A DNA stretch of 64,000 nt, taken from the NCBI RefSeq assembly GCF_000797465.1, contig NZ_JSWG01000008.1:1-64000 (forward strand), in the 5' to 3' direction. Origin of the DNA: Psychroserpens jangbogonensis. GTDB taxonomy: Bacteria > Bacteroidota > Bacteroidia > Flavobacteriales > Flavobacteriaceae. Shown here in pieces: positions 1-10,000 of this stretch (the stretch's first letter is position 1; every line of letters begins with the position of its first letter). A program made the position numbers and the translations under genes. The notes beneath the pieces are model-generated. The model was given only the letters and a program-made list of their open reading frames with translations, was not told where the DNA came from and ran no database searches.

Positions 1-3000
1 TCCCTTCTAAACTTCCTTGATCTGAACTATCAAATGTTGGTCCTGTAACTGTTAGAACAGTTCCATCTAAGTTCGTTAAGGTATCCACTAATCCAACATT
101 GGTCAGGGTTACATTTCCGGTATTCTCTACTGTGATTGTATAGTTGATTACATCGCCTGCTCCTAATACACCATCACCATTATCTGTAACACTAGCACTC
201 TTCTCTGCTATAATACTTGGATCTTCACAACCATTTACATTAGGATCTATTGAACTAACATCGTTTTGCTGACCTGTGGAGCCTCCTACTTGTGGTATAC
301 CATTTGCATCAACCACGTCACCAAGAGAATCATCACCATCTAAATCTGAAGCAACAAAACCTCCATCAGCTTCAAGAGCATCTGGACATCCATCATTGTC
401 ACTATCTGAATCTAAATGATTAGGAATTCCATCTTCATCTGTATCAAACAAAGTAGTGATTGGATTCGTGAAATTATTTACACAATTAAATTCGACACTA
501 TGTCTTCTAGCAGAAAGGTTGTTACCTGTGTTCGCTCTTAAACCAAGTCTAATTGTTTGACTTGAAGTGTTTAAGTATCTAGTAGAAAAATTAACTTGAG
601 GATTAATATTTGAAGTTCCCGAAATATTAACATTACTTGATGTTCCAACCAACCAAGGGCTTTCGTCTGTGATCGTAATTTCGCTAGGGTTATCTAGAGT
701 ATAACTAATTGGATACTCTGTCCAGTTTTGTTCCGATAAATCTACATTTCCATCAACATCATTAAAATTAATGAATAATTCAGGAATTATAAAAGCAGTA
801 TTCGTACCAGTTTGCACAAAATCAAATTGATATTCAACAAAAGGTTGTTGACCTGCCGGAATATTTCCAACACGAGTCTCTGGTTTAAAGAATGTTGGGT
901 CAGTAGAGTTTTCATCAATTACAGTTACAAAGCAATTGTAAACTTCATTAATTGTTACTAAAGCATCAACTCCAGGAGCAACATTAGAAAATCTAAAAAC
1001 TTCTCCTTCTTTTACACTTCCAAGCATGCCATCTCCAATTTCTTCAATTGGAGTACCACTAAAATCTAAAGTAGTTTGCCCACCACAAATCGGCTGACTA
1101 TTAGTTGTATTTCCTTGTTCGACAACATCAAGTAATCCATCATTATCGTCATCATCATCACAACCATCTACATATAAATCACCATCATTGTTTTGTGTAT
1201 CGTCAAAACCAGGACATTGATCATTATTATTAATAACACCATCTCCATCATCATCACATTCTCCTGAAGTAATATTTGGATTGGTTGCACTGATATCATT
1301 TTGAAGCCCAGACGAACCTCCTACTTGAGGAACACCATTTGCATCGACAACATCTCCTAAAGTATCATCAATATCTAAATTTGCTAAGACAAACCCGCCG
1401 TCACCTTCAAGAGCATCAGGACAACCATCATTATCAGTATCTGAATCTAAAAAGTCTGGTACTCCACCTCCATCTAAATCTTGACAAAGTTCTACAAATA
1501 TATTATCTAATCTAAAATCATCAGAAACTCCAGGTCCAGCAGAAAATGCTCTAATACTTATAATTGCAGTACCAGTAGCTGATACAAAGAATAAAGATTG
1601 TGTAGCAAAAGTGTCTACGCCTCCATTGTCTGCTTGAATTTCAGCAGCAGTTTTACTATAAACTACACTTCCGTCAATTGAAATTTCTAAAGTGGCATCA
1701 ATTACACTTGTTGCATCAGCAGCATCTTGAAACGTAAATGCTGTTATTACATTTGAATAAACCGTTACAGTTTGTTCAAATGTTGAATCAGAATTATCTG
1801 CATTAAATCTTGCAGTTCCACCTCCAACACCTGATCTAAACCAGTCTGAGTTACCAGATTCAGTCCAACCTGTAATTAGGTTTGAATCAAAATTACCATT
1901 TGTTAATGCATTTGAAGCATTACACTCAATGGAATCTAATAATCCATCATTATCATCATCGTCATCACAACCATCAGGAATAGTATCACCATCAACATCG
2001 GCAGTATCGTCAAAACCTTCACATATATCTGAAGAATTTAAAACACCATCATTGTCACAATCGTTTGTTGGAAAATCTAAACAAGCTCCAACCAAAATAG
2101 TCACATTTGCTACATCACAAATTGAATTATCTATGTCTAAACAAATTGTATACTCAACAGTATAAGTTCCAGGTGTGCTTCCTGCAGGAACATTCATAGT
2201 TCCATCTGAATTAATTGTTACTCCTGTTAAGCCGCCATCATTACTTATAATAATATTATCATCTATATTGGCATCTGTAGCTGCAATTCCATCTGCAAGA
2301 TCTTCAGTTGAACCATTATCTAAAAACACGCTTAGTGTTGTTCCTCCTATTATTGGATTGAATGGTGTTCCGCTGAAATCATCGTCTTCTGCAGTTATAC
2401 TAAAGCTGCAAGAAACTGGAGCAGTGAAAACATTTGAATTAGTAAAAACACATGCTAAATCATCAGAAAATGTAGCTGTAATTGAAATGGCATTTCCATT
2501 CGCAGGTAAAACAACATCATCAAACACATAAGGTGATGTTAAACCTGTTACGGAAATAGAACCTGTTCCATCTCCTGTTAAATCCAAAGTCCCAGAAGTA
2601 GGTACATCTGAAAATTCTACTGTAATATCTGCAGTAAAAAAATCATCTGCGTCATTTAATGGTGTGGCATTATCATTACACGTCGATTCGTCAGAAGAAG
2701 CAATAGAATCAACAGAACAAGTATTAACTCCACATACCTCAAAATTAACTATTGTTATACACTGAAAAGTAGTCGCAGTCGCTCCTGTTAGCCCTCCAGT
2801 ACTACCGTCAATAACATGTCCTGTAAAACAAATCGTTTTTGTATCTCTATTATATATTGTTGTAGCATGACCTCCAGTACTTACATAAACAGCATCATCG
2901 TCATCAATAACATATCCTCCTGGAAGTGTAGGATATTCTGTTGTTGTATCCGTTCCTTGTCCGATTGCTCCTTGATTATTTGAACCCCAAGTAAGCAATA

Positions 3001-4024
3001 TTCTTGTTGATGTCGGTGTAGCACCTTCTGTAATTGCACCAGCACTAGCCCATTGTTCTGAAGACTGATTAGATGATATTTGTAATACATTTTCGATAGG
3101 GTTACCTAAAGAATCATCAATTGTATCCCAATTTAATACAGCCGTTGTAGTTTCATTTATTATTTTTTGAGATGTATTAAACCCTACGCCATACATTCTT
3201 CTATCTGTTCCTAATGCTAAAACACCATGCTCGTCTGATTGATCATTGTAATACGCCGTAATGTAAGTTGGAGTTGAACCAGGTGCAGTAACTAAAGTAG
3301 CATAGTCATAGTCTGCTGCTGTATTACCATCTGCCAAATGTATATTCTCTCCCCATGCATATATATCACCATCATTTTGAATCGCATACAAAGCTACATC
3401 GCTCCCTGTGACATGAAAAACATCTGTAATAGGAACTCCTGCAGCCGTCTGTACTTGTTGCCAAACAGTTGCATCTGTTGAAATATTTCCGTTTACTCTG
3501 TTTTCCCTTGACGCTATCCATACCTCTCCGGCAGCCGTATTAATTGCAAAAACGTTAGATGTTGCATATAAATCTGTTACATCTGTTGGAAGAACACCAG
3601 CAGGCAAAGTCATTGGAGCAAATGTTGCTCCACTTACGAAATCAGAATTGACAACTTCGTCAACTTGACCCCAAGCATATAAGTTTGTTGTTGTCAGCAA
3701 AAAAGCCTGACCTCCAGAGTTTCCAGACACTGCATATTGCACTATTGTTCCTGTAAAATTATATCCGTTTGCTGTCGATATTTCTTGAATTGCCGTAACA
3801 TTTCCTCCATCAAAATCCATATCCTCACCCCAAGTAATTAAACCCGTTGGTGTTTTGGCTATACTTTGGTGATAAGATGTTATAATTATATCATCTTTAG
3901 GATTGTAAGTACCGTCTGCTTCTGGAACAGGACATTGTGCAAACAAAAAAGCTTGAAAAAACATCATTGCTGAAAACGCAAATGAAAACTTATTTTTTAA
4001 CGAGAATCGGGTAGAGATTTTCAT
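1..4024 (-). CDS. Giant secreted surface protein with RCC1-like, TSP3 and DUF11-like repeats (partial, C-terminus outside window)
   Basis: An open frame of about 1341 codons starts at ATG 4024 and runs without a stop to the left edge. I translated it by hand and checked the frame at several points. Residues 1-30 are a signal peptide (MKIS...FLFAQC). Residues about 45-400 hold repeated blades ending in AWG or TWG ([33 protein letters not shown]), which resemble an RCC1-type beta-propeller. Ig-like segments follow (about 430-645), then two calcium-binding thrombospondin type 3 stretches rich in DxDxDG (about 660-695 and 930-965). [14 protein letters not shown]-type module occurs twice, and a DUF11-like domain ([12 protein letters not shown]) lies at about 1270-1341. 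Such proteins normally end in a type IX secretion C-terminal signal, which would lie outside the window. The likely role is cell-surface adhesion or gliding; the exact function is unknown. Confidence 0.85.
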   Translation of the reverse strand, partial: MKISTRFSLKNKFSFAFSAMMFFQAFLFAQCPVPEADGTYNPKDDIIITSYHQSIAKTPTGLITWGEDMDFDGGNVTAIQEISTANGYNFTGTIVQYAVSGNSGGQAFLLTTTNLYAWGQVDEVVNSDFVSGATFAPMTLPAGVLPTDVTDLYATSNVFAINTAAGEVWIASRENRVNGNISTDATVWQQVQTAAGVPITDVFHVTGSDVALYAIQNDGDIYAWGENIHLADGNTAADYDYATLVTAPGSTPTYITAYYNDQSDEHGVLALGTDRRMYGVGFNTSQKIINETTTAVLNWDTIDDSLGNPIENVLQISSNQSSEQWASAGAITEGATPTSTRILLTWGSNNQGAIGQGTDTTTEYPTLPGGYVIDDDDAVYVSTGGHATTIYNRDTKTICFTGHVIDGSTGGLTGATATTFQCITIVNFEVCGVNTCSVDSIASSDESTCNDNATPLNDADDFFTADITVEFSDVPTSGTLDLTGDGTGSISVTGLTSPYVFDDVVLPANGNAISITATFSDDLACVFTNSNVFTAPVSCSFSITAEDDDFSGTPFNPIIGGTTLSVFLDNGSTEDLADGIAATDANIDDNIIISNDGGLTGVTINSDGTMNVPAGSTPGTYTVEYTICLDIDNSICDVANVTILVGACLDFPTNDCDNDGVLNSSDICEGFDDTADVDGDTIPDGCDDDDDNDGLLDSIECNASNALTNGNFDSNLITGWTESGNSDWFRSGVGGGTARFNADNSDSTFEQTVTVYSNVITAFTFQDAADATSVIDATLEISIDGSVVYSKTAAEIQADNGGVDTFATQSLFFVSATGTAIISIRAFSAGPGVSDDFRLDNIFVELCQDLDGGGVPDFLDSDTDNDGCPDALEGDGGFVLANLDIDDTLGDVVDANGVPQVGGSSGLQNDISATNPNITSGECDDDGDGVINNNDQCPGFDDTQNNDGDLYVDGCDDDDDNDGLLDVVEQGNTTNSQPICGGQTTLDFSGTPIEEIGDGMLGSVKEGEVFRFSNVAPGVDALVTINEVYNCFVTVIDENSTDPTFFKPETRVGNIPAGQQPFVEYQFDFVQTGTNTAFIIPELFINFNDVDGNVDLSEQNWTEYPISYTLDNPSEITITDESPWLVGTSSNVNISGTSNINPQVNFSTRYLNTSSQTIRLGLRANTGNNLSARRHSVEFNCVNNFTNPITTLFDTDEDGIPNHLDSDSDNDGCPDALEADGGFVASDLDGDDSLGDVVDANGIPQVGGSTGQQNDVSSIDPNVNGCEDPSIIAEKSASVTDNGDGVLGAGDVINYTITVENTGNVTLTNVGLVDTLTNLDGTVLTVTGPTFDSSDQGSLEG
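219..450 (-). repeat. Second copy of the [10 protein letters not shown] module inside the surface protein
   Basis: On the minus strand this encodes [19 protein letters not shown] followed by [32 protein letters not shown]. It is a near copy of the module at about 1249-1480 ([18 protein letters not shown], then [13 protein letters not shown]). The unit is about 70 residues with a period of about 1030 bp, so larger domain blocks have been duplicated within the gene. Confidence 0.75.
1249..1480 (-). repeat. First copy of the [10 protein letters not shown] module inside the surface protein
   Basis: Upstream member, in transcript order, of the pair of calcium-binding TSP3-like modules described at 219-450. 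The two copies differ mainly by conservative changes and keep the order DVVDANG, QVGGS, QND. Confidence 0.75.
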
Positions 4025-4084
4025 AAAATCTTATATAATTATTTATTCTTAAATTTTATATAACACCTTAAATCATCTACTTAA

Positions 4085-4131
4085 AACAAAAAAAACCTTA
4101 TCCAATACACATAAATGTATAGGACAGGTTA
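4085..4131 (-). terminator. Terminator-like hairpin in the 5' leader of the surface protein gene
   Basis: Read on the minus strand, an imperfect stem (AACCTGTCCTATACA pairing with TGTATTGGATAAGGTT, loop about 6 nt, one mismatch pair and a bulge) is followed by a run of eight T. It lies about 60 bp upstream of the ATG at 4024. No minus-strand gene lies between it and prfC, so it would end a short leader RNA. It may be an attenuator. Confidence 0.5.
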
Positions 4132-4175
4132 ACTGTTTCTGTTGTAGGTTCAAAATAAGTGCTATTAATCTGGTT

Positions 4176-4183
4176 CAAATGTA
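4176..4183 (-). promoter_or_regulatory. Putative -7 element (TACATTTG) for the surface protein gene
   Basis: Minus-strand TACATTTG fits the Bacteroidota -7 consensus TAnnTTTG. It would start a leader of about 145 nt that includes the terminator-like hairpin at 4085-4131. I do not see a good TTTG -33 element at the usual spacing, so the call is tentative. Confidence 0.4.
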
Positions 4184-4222
4184 ATAATTTTGTGAAAAAA
4201 TTACTATAAATTTTAACATATA

Positions 4223-4260
4223 TTTAATCGATTAAACGCTTATTTTAATCGATTAAACGC
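4223..4260. promoter_or_regulatory. Two tandem copies of a 14-bp palindrome (putative operators)
   Basis: TTTAATCGATTAAACGC occurs at 4223-4239 and again at 4244-4260. Each contains the perfect palindrome TTTAATCGATTAAA with a central CG, and the start-to-start distance is exactly 21 bp, two helical turns. A central CG in an AT-rich palindrome is typical of LacI-family operators. The pair lies 40-85 bp upstream of the putative minus-strand promoter and 236 bp upstream of prfC. Confidence 0.6.
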
Positions 4261-4368
4261 AAATTTAAAGTAATTTCCCTAAAAATAAAAGGTTTTTTGA
4301 AATAATTATATCATAGATATTAACATAGGTTAATTTGTGATAAATAATATTCAATAAGCAATATTAGT

Positions 4369-4400
4369 TATGTGACACATTAATTTTAAAATGTCACATA
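4369..4400. repeat. 9-bp perfect inverted repeat TATGTGACA ... TGTCACATA
   Basis: The arms at 4369-4377 and 4392-4400 are separated by 14 bp. It lies about 75 bp upstream of the putative prfC -7 element. It could be a regulator site or an RNA hairpin. The half-site TGTGA resembles a CRP half-site, but the spacing does not fit CRP. Confidence 0.5.
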
Positions 4401-4447
4401 TATTTTAACTTGACACTACTTCTGAAAGAACTACGATAAAACTATAT

Positions 4448-4483
4448 TTTGGGTTTTAAATAGTTTAATAAAATTTATATTTG
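4448..4483 (+). promoter_or_regulatory. Putative prfC promoter (TTTG - 24 bp - TATATTTG)
   Basis: TATATTTG at 4476-4483 matches TAnnTTTG. TTTG at 4448-4451 is a possible -33 element, with spacing slightly longer than usual. Transcription would begin only about 6 nt before the ATG at 4496, so the mRNA may be nearly leaderless or translation may start at the second ATG (4502). Confidence 0.5.
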
Positions 4484-4495
4484 CACCTACTATAA

Positions 4496-6091
4496 ATGAA
4501 TATGAGTTTTTTAAAAGAAATCAATAGACGTCGGACTTTCGGAATTATTTCCCATCCAGATGCAGGTAAAACAACATTAACAGAAAAACTATTACTTTTT
4601 GGAGGCGCAATTCAAGAAGCTGGAGCTGTTAAGAGTAATAAGATTAAGAAAGGTGCTACCAGTGACTTTATGGAAATTGAACGCCAAAGAGGAATATCTG
4701 TAGCCACCTCAGTTTTAGCATTTGAATATGATGGTATCAAAATTAATATTCTTGATACTCCAGGTCACAAGGATTTCGCTGAAGACACATTTAGAACACT
4801 TACTGCTGTTGATAGTGTAATTGTTGTAATTGATGTCGCTAAAGGTGTTGAGGAACAAACAGAGAAACTTGTTGAAGTTTGTAGAATGCGAAATATACCA
4901 ATAATTGTATTCATTAACAAAATGGATCGCGAAGGTAAAGATGCATTTGATTTACTTGATGAAATAGAACAAAAGCTTGGTTTAAAAGTTGTGCCTCTTA
5001 GTTTTCCTATAGGAATGGGATACGACTTTAAAGGCATTTACAACATCTGGGAAAAAAATGTCAATTTATTTAGTGGTGATAGTCGTAAAGATATTGAAGA
5101 AACGATTGAAATAGACGACTTATCATCTTCAGAATTAGATAAGCTAATAGGCGAAAAAGCTGCACAAACCCTTAGAGAAGAAGTTGAACTCGTTGAAGGT
5201 ATTTATCCTGAATTTGATAAAGACAAATATTTAAATGGTGAATTACAACCTGTGTTTTTTGGTTCGGCTCTAAATAACTTTGGAGTTCGCGAACTATTAG
5301 ATTGTTTTGTGGAAATTGCACCAAAGCCTAGACCTAAACATAGTGAAGAGCGATTAGTACAACCAGATGAAGACAAGTTTTCTGGATTTGTATTTAAGAT
5401 TCATGCTAATATGGATCCTAATCATAGAAACCGTTTAGCTTTTATAAAAATTGTTTCTGGAGAATTTAAGAGAAATGCTCCTTACCTTCATGTAAGACAC
5501 AATAAAAAACTAAAATTTTCAAGCCCGAATGCTTTCTTTGCTGAAAAGAAAGAAATTGTAGATATCTCCTATCCTGGTGACATTGTTGGATTACAAGATA
5601 CTGGTAACTTTAAAATTGGAGACACATTAACTGAAGGTGAAATTCTAAATTACAAAGGTGTGCCTAGCTTTTCACCTGAACACTTTAGATATATTAATAA
5701 TGCGGATCCATTAAAATCTAAACAGTTAAATAAAGGAATTGATCAATTAATGGATGAAGGTGTTGCACAATTATTTACCTTAGAACTTAATGGAAGAAAA
5801 ATTATAGGTACAGTAGGTGCATTACAATATGAAGTTATTCAGTATAGACTAGAACATGAATATGGAGCAAAGTGTACTTATGAAAATTTAAATGTACATA
5901 AAGCCTGTTGGGTTGAACCTTCAGATCCCAAAAGTGATGAGTACAAAGATTTTTTAAGAGTTAAGCAACGTTTTCTGGCTAAAGATAAGCGAGGACAACT
6001 GGTATTTTTATCAGATTCTAGCTTCTCATTACAAATGACTCAGCAAAAATATCCGAGTATTACATTTCATTTAACATCAGAATTTGACTAA
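4496..6091 (+). CDS. prfC: Peptide chain release factor 3 (RF3)
   Basis: A translational GTPase that uses GTP to recycle RF1/RF2 from the ribosome after peptide release. The 531-residue product has G1 HPDAGKTT (20-27), the G2 region ERQRGISV, G3 DTPGH and G4 NKMD, followed by the EF-Tu-like domain 2 and the RF3 C-terminal domain (typical RF3 length about 530). The alternative start at 4502 gives MSFLKEINRRRTFGI, which I recall as the usual family N-terminus; either start is possible because the putative promoter lies so close. It is a single gene, divergent from the surface protein gene, followed by the small Fe-S gene in the same direction. Confidence 0.97.
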   Translation: MNMSFLKEINRRRTFGIISHPDAGKTTLTEKLLLFGGAIQEAGAVKSNKIKKGATSDFMEIERQRGISVATSVLAFEYDGIKINILDTPGHKDFAEDTFRTLTAVDSVIVVIDVAKGVEEQTEKLVEVCRMRNIPIIVFINKMDREGKDAFDLLDEIEQKLGLKVVPLSFPIGMGYDFKGIYNIWEKNVNLFSGDSRKDIEETIEIDDLSSSELDKLIGEKAAQTLREEVELVEGIYPEFDKDKYLNGELQPVFFGSALNNFGVRELLDCFVEIAPKPRPKHSEERLVQPDEDKFSGFVFKIHANMDPNHRNRLAFIKIVSGEFKRNAPYLHVRHNKKLKFSSPNAFFAEKKEIVDISYPGDIVGLQDTGNFKIGDTLTEGEILNYKGVPSFSPEHFRYINNADPLKSKQLNKGIDQLMDEGVAQLFTLELNGRKIIGTVGALQYEVIQYRLEHEYGAKCTYENLNVHKACWVEPSDPKSDEYKDFLRVKQRFLAKDKRGQLVFLSDSSFSLQMTQQKYPSITFHLTSEFD

Positions 6092-6230
6092 ATGCCTATG
6101 TCGTTCGTCGATAGTCAATCTACAAAAACGCATTTCAACGATTAAATCATACACTTTATCGAATTTTTTGAAACTCAAACGTTTTAGTACATACATTTCT
6201 ATCAGATTGAACCCCAAAATTAATCTACCT

Positions 6231-6461
6231 ATGAAAACTACACCTAATGTTTTCAGTAATAATGATATTACTGTTACCTACAATCCTTGTCAATGCATCA
6301 ACGCTGAACGTTGTGCTAAAGAACTTTCAAATGTATTTCGTCATTCTGTTATCCCATGGATAGACTTAGATGGAGAATCTACAGAAAAAATAATTCAACA
6401 AGTAAAGAAATGCCCATCTGGAGCATTAAAATTTCATATCAATCAAAAAGAAGTCGCTTAA
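6231..6461 (+). CDS. Small divergent 4Fe-4S mono-cluster protein (YjdI/Fer4_19-like)
   Basis: The 76-residue product has cysteines C20, C22, C28 and C61 in the arrangement CxC-x5-C ... CPSGAL, which matches the (4Fe-4S) mono-cluster domain of YjdI-type proteins. I place the start at ATG 6231 (MKTTPNVFSNN). The frame is open back to 6084, but those 49 extra residues overlap the end of prfC and have no family-like character. The cluster probably serves electron transfer; the partner is not evident. A bidirectional terminator follows. Confidence 0.85.
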   Translation: MKTTPNVFSNNDITVTYNPCQCINAERCAKELSNVFRHSVIPWIDLDGESTEKIIQQVKKCPSGALKFHINQKEVA

Positions 6462-6477
6462 ACTTGTATACTAAGCT

Positions 6478-6517
6478 AAAAAACTCCCTTTGAATTTAAA
6501 TTCAAAGGGAGTTTTTT
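6478..6517. terminator. Bidirectional terminator, 20-bp perfect stem
   Basis: AAAAAACTCCCTTTGAATTT is followed immediately by its exact reverse complement ending in six T. It sits between the convergent Fe-S gene and the DUF3467 region and works in both directions. Confidence 0.9.
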
Positions 6518-6519
6518 AT

Positions 6520-6567
6520 TTATGCTTGTCCTGTTAGTCCAAAGTTTAATGGTCTTGGAGGTTGCTC
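6520..6567 (-). pseudogene. Duplicated 3' tail of the DUF3467 gene (last 15 codons plus stop)
   Basis: Minus-strand translation is EQPPRPLNFGLTGQA-stop, against EQPPIPLNFGPTGQA-stop at the end of the intact gene (6627-6674). The offset is 107 bp. Eight codons differ including the stop; five of the changes are silent, two alter the residue, and TAG becomes TAA. The frame has a stop 24 codons upstream, so this is only a fragment. It begins directly after the T-run of the hairpin at 6568-6593. Confidence 0.8.
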
Positions 6568-6593
6568 AAAAAAATATTTTGAGAACCTCAAAA
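6568..6593 (-). terminator. Small hairpin plus T-run downstream of the DUF3467 gene
   Basis: On the minus strand TTTTGAG-GTT-CTCAAAA (7-bp stem, 3-nt loop) is followed by ATA and seven T. It probably terminates the DUF3467 transcript and separates it from the duplicated tail. Confidence 0.7.
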
Positions 6594-6626
6594 GACTTTA
6601 TGAAATTCTCGCTTTAAATTGAAACC

Positions 6627-6941
6627 CTAAGCCTGACCTGTTGGACCAAAATTTAATGGAATTGGAGGTTGCTCATAATCTTTGATTTCCCCATGAGCTT
6701 TTTCAAATCTATTTACATTATCTCCTAAAGCTTTTAATAAACGTTTAGCATGCTGAGGCGTTAATATAATTCTAGATTTAACTTTACTCTTTGGTGTACC
6801 TGGCATTATACTAACAAAGTCAACTACAAACTCTGACACAGAATGATTAATAATTGCTAGATTAGAATAAGTTCCTTCAGCAATTTTCTCATCTAATTCT
6901 ATATTGATTCCTTTTTTCTTTTGGTTTTTATCGTCAGCCAT
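6627..6941 (-). CDS. DUF3467 family protein
   Basis: The 104-residue product MADDKNQKKKGINIELDE... matches DUF3467, a small conserved protein common in Bacteroidota. It has a lysine-rich start, a central RIILTPQHAKRLLKALGDN segment and a proline-rich end (EQPPIPLNFGPTGQA). There is no signal peptide or membrane segment, so it is cytoplasmic. The function is unknown. It follows rpoC, with a terminator between the two. The last 48 bp are duplicated downstream. Confidence 0.9.
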   Translation of the reverse strand: MADDKNQKKKGINIELDEKIAEGTYSNLAIINHSVSEFVVDFVSIMPGTPKSKVKSRIILTPQHAKRLLKALGDNVNRFEKAHGEIKDYEQPPIPLNFGPTGQA

Positions 6942-6970
6942 AACTATTTGTTTTTAATACTTGAATTTAA

Positions 6971-7001
6971 AATAAAATCCCGTAAAAAACGGGATTTTAT
7001 T
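6971..7001. terminator. Terminator between rpoC and the DUF3467 gene
   Basis: Stem AATAAAATCCCGT / ACGGGATTTTATT (13 bp, loop of five) lies 42 bp downstream of the rpoC stop. It is the probable end of the rpo transcript, although the T-run is formed mostly by the stem itself. Confidence 0.8.
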
Positions 7002-7042
7002 ATTATAATTTGAATTTATAAATTGTCGAAACTATAGTTTCT

Positions 7043-10000
7043 TTAGTTATAATTCATCTCTTCTTTCGCTTTCATCATTTCATTGAATTCTTCTTTAGAA
7101 CCTACGATGATGTTATCAAACTTTCTAACACCAGTTCCTGCAGGAATTCTATGACCTACGATTACATTCTCTTTTAAACCTTCAAGATCATCAACTTTAG
7201 CATTTACTGCTGCTTCGTTAAGAACTTTTGTAGTTTCTTGGAACGATGCCGCAGAGATAAATGATTTCGTCTGTAATGATGCTCTTGTAATACCTTGTAA
7301 AATTGGTGTAGCAGTAGCAGGTTTTGCATCTCTTGCAGTTGCCAACGCTTTGTCTTCTCTACGCAGTATTGAATTCTCATCTCTTAACTCTCTAGAAGAT
7401 AAAATCTGTCCAGCTTTTAAAGATTCAGAATCTCCTGGCTCTTCAACAACTTTCATTCCGAAAATTTTATCATTTTCTTCGATGAAATCTGCTTTATGAG
7501 CTAATTGATCTTCTAAGAATATCGTATCACCAGAATCAATAATTCTAACTTTACGCATCATTTGTCTTACAACAACTTCGAAATGCTTATCATTAATCTT
7601 CACACCTTGTAAACGATATACTTCTTGTACTTCGTTAACTAAATATTGTTGCACTGCAGAAGGTCCTTTTATATTTAAGATATCGTTAGGAGTAATTGAA
7701 CCGTCAGATAAAGGCATACAAGCTTTTACGTAATCATTTTCTTGAACAAGAATTTGATTAGATAACTTCACTAAGTATTTCTTAACCTCACCTTGCTTAG
7801 ACTCAATGATAATTTCACGGTTACCTCTTTTGATTTTCCCGAAAGAAACAACACCATCAATCGCACTTACAACAGCAGGATTAGAAGGGTTACGTGCTTC
7901 GAACAATTCAGTTACACGAGGTAAACCACCTGTAATATCACCAGTTTTAGCAGATTTACGAGGAATCTTAACTAAAATTTTCCCAACCTTAACTTTTTCA
8001 CCATCATCAATCATAAGGTGAGCTCCTAATGGTAAATTGTAAGAGCGTATAGTTTCGCCTTTAGCATCTTCGATAAGAAGGGTAGGAATTAATTTCTTGT
8101 TTCTAGATTCAGAAATTACTTTCTCTTGGAAACCAGTTTGTTCATCAATTTCTACTTGATAAGTGATACCTTGTTCAAGGTTTTCAAACTTCACTTTACC
8201 AGCAAATTCTGAAATAATTACACCATTATATGGATCCCACTGACAAATAATATCTCCTGTTTTCACTTTGTCACCTGGTTTAATGTAGATGAAAGATCCA
8301 TAAGGAATATTATTCGTACTTAATGTGATACCTGTTTTAGCATCTACTAATTTTAATTCTGAAGTACGAGAGATAACAACGTTAACATCATTTCCATCAT
8401 TATCCTTAGTTTTAACAGTTTTTAGATCTTCAATCTCTGCAACACCATCAAACTTCACTGTTAATTTGTTTTCTTCAGAAATGTTACCTGCAACACCACC
8501 AACATGGAATGTACGTAGAGTAAGTTGTGTACCTGGTTCACCAATTGATTGTGCCGCAACGACACCAACAGCTTCACCTCTTTGTACCATTTTACCTGTC
8601 GCTAAATTACGACCGTAACATTTAGAACAAATACCTTTCTTAGCCTCACAAGTTAATGCTGAACGCACTTCAACAGAGTCTAAAGCAGACGTTTGAATAC
8701 GTTTTGCAACATCGTCATGAATATGACCACCTGCTTCAACTAATAGCTCTTCGGTAATTGGATCGTAAACATCATTTAGAGATGTACGACCAACTATTCT
8801 AGCCTCAAGCGTTTCAATTATTTCTTCGTTTTTCTTTAACGCCTTAACTTCAATACCTCTTAATGTTCCACAATCTTCAGTATAAATAATAACATCTTGA
8901 GACACATCAACTAAACGACGCGTTAAGTAACCTGCATCAGCAGTTTTAAGTGCTGTATCGGCAAGACCTTTACGTGCACCGTGTGTAGAGATAAAGTAAT
9001 CCAAAATTGAAAGACCTTCCTTAAAATTAGAAAGAATTGGATTTTCAATAATCGATCCTCCACCTGCAGTAGATTTTTTAGGTTTCGCCATCAATCCACG
9101 CATACCTGTCAACTGACGAATCTGTTCTTTAGATCCACGAGCTCCAGAATCAAGCATCATAAACACCGAGTTAAATCCTTGCTGATCCTCACGGATACGC
9201 TTCATAGACAACTCAGTTAATTCAGCATTTGTAGATGTCCAGATATCAATAACTTGGTTATAACGTTCATTATTTGTTATTAATCCCATGTTATAGTTAC
9301 CCATAATTCCATCAACTAAGCCATTAGCTTTGTCAATCATACCTTGCTTTTCAGGTGGAATAATAATATCACCTAAACTGAAAGATAGACCACCTTGGAA
9401 GGCGAATTTATATCCTTGTGTCTTAATTTCATCTAAGAAATCAGCTGTTACTGGTACACTCGTCTTTTTAAGAATTCCATGAATAATATCTCGTAAAGAT
9501 TTCTTAGTCAATACCTCATTAATGTAACCTGCTGCTGCTGGAACTTTTTCGTTAAAAAGTACACGACCTACAGTTGTTTCAATAATTTGAGTAGTTAACT
9601 CTCCTTCTTCATTAAAATCTTGAGTTCTTACTTTAATACCTGCATTTAATTCTACTTTTTTCTCGTTGTAAGCAATAATTACTTCTTCTGGAGAGTAGAA
9701 TGTTAAGCCTTCACCTATAACTTTAACTTCAGCAGTAGATTTTCTGAGCTTGGTCATATAATAAAGACCAAGTACCATATCCTGAGAAGGAACTGTTACT
9801 GGAGCACCATTTGCTGGGTTTAAGATATTATGAGATGCCAACATTAATAATTGACATTCTAAAATAGCTTCTGGTCCAAGTGGTAAATGTACTGCCATCT
9901 GGTCACCATCAAAATCGGCATTAAATGCAGTACACACTAATGGGTGTAACTGTATTGCTTTCCCTTCAATTAATTTTGGTTGGAAAGCCTGGATACCAAG

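Noticed and set aside
1929-2531. Plus-strand ORFs of 78 and 118 codons
   Set aside because: They are antisense to the continuous minus-strand frame of the surface protein, have no family-like features, and reflect its biased Asp/Thr/Ser-rich codons.
2881-3090. Minus-strand 69-codon ORF in the propeller region
   Set aside because: It is in a different frame from the long open frame that has a signal peptide and recognisable domains.
4369-4400. CRP site upstream of prfC
   Set aside because: The half-sites TGTGA and TCACA are present but separated by 18 bp instead of 6, and no Crp context is seen.
6084-6230. N-terminal extension of the small Fe-S protein
   Set aside because: It overlaps prfC by 8 bp and encodes 49 residues without similarity to the compact YjdI-like domain; the ATG at 6231 gives the normal length.
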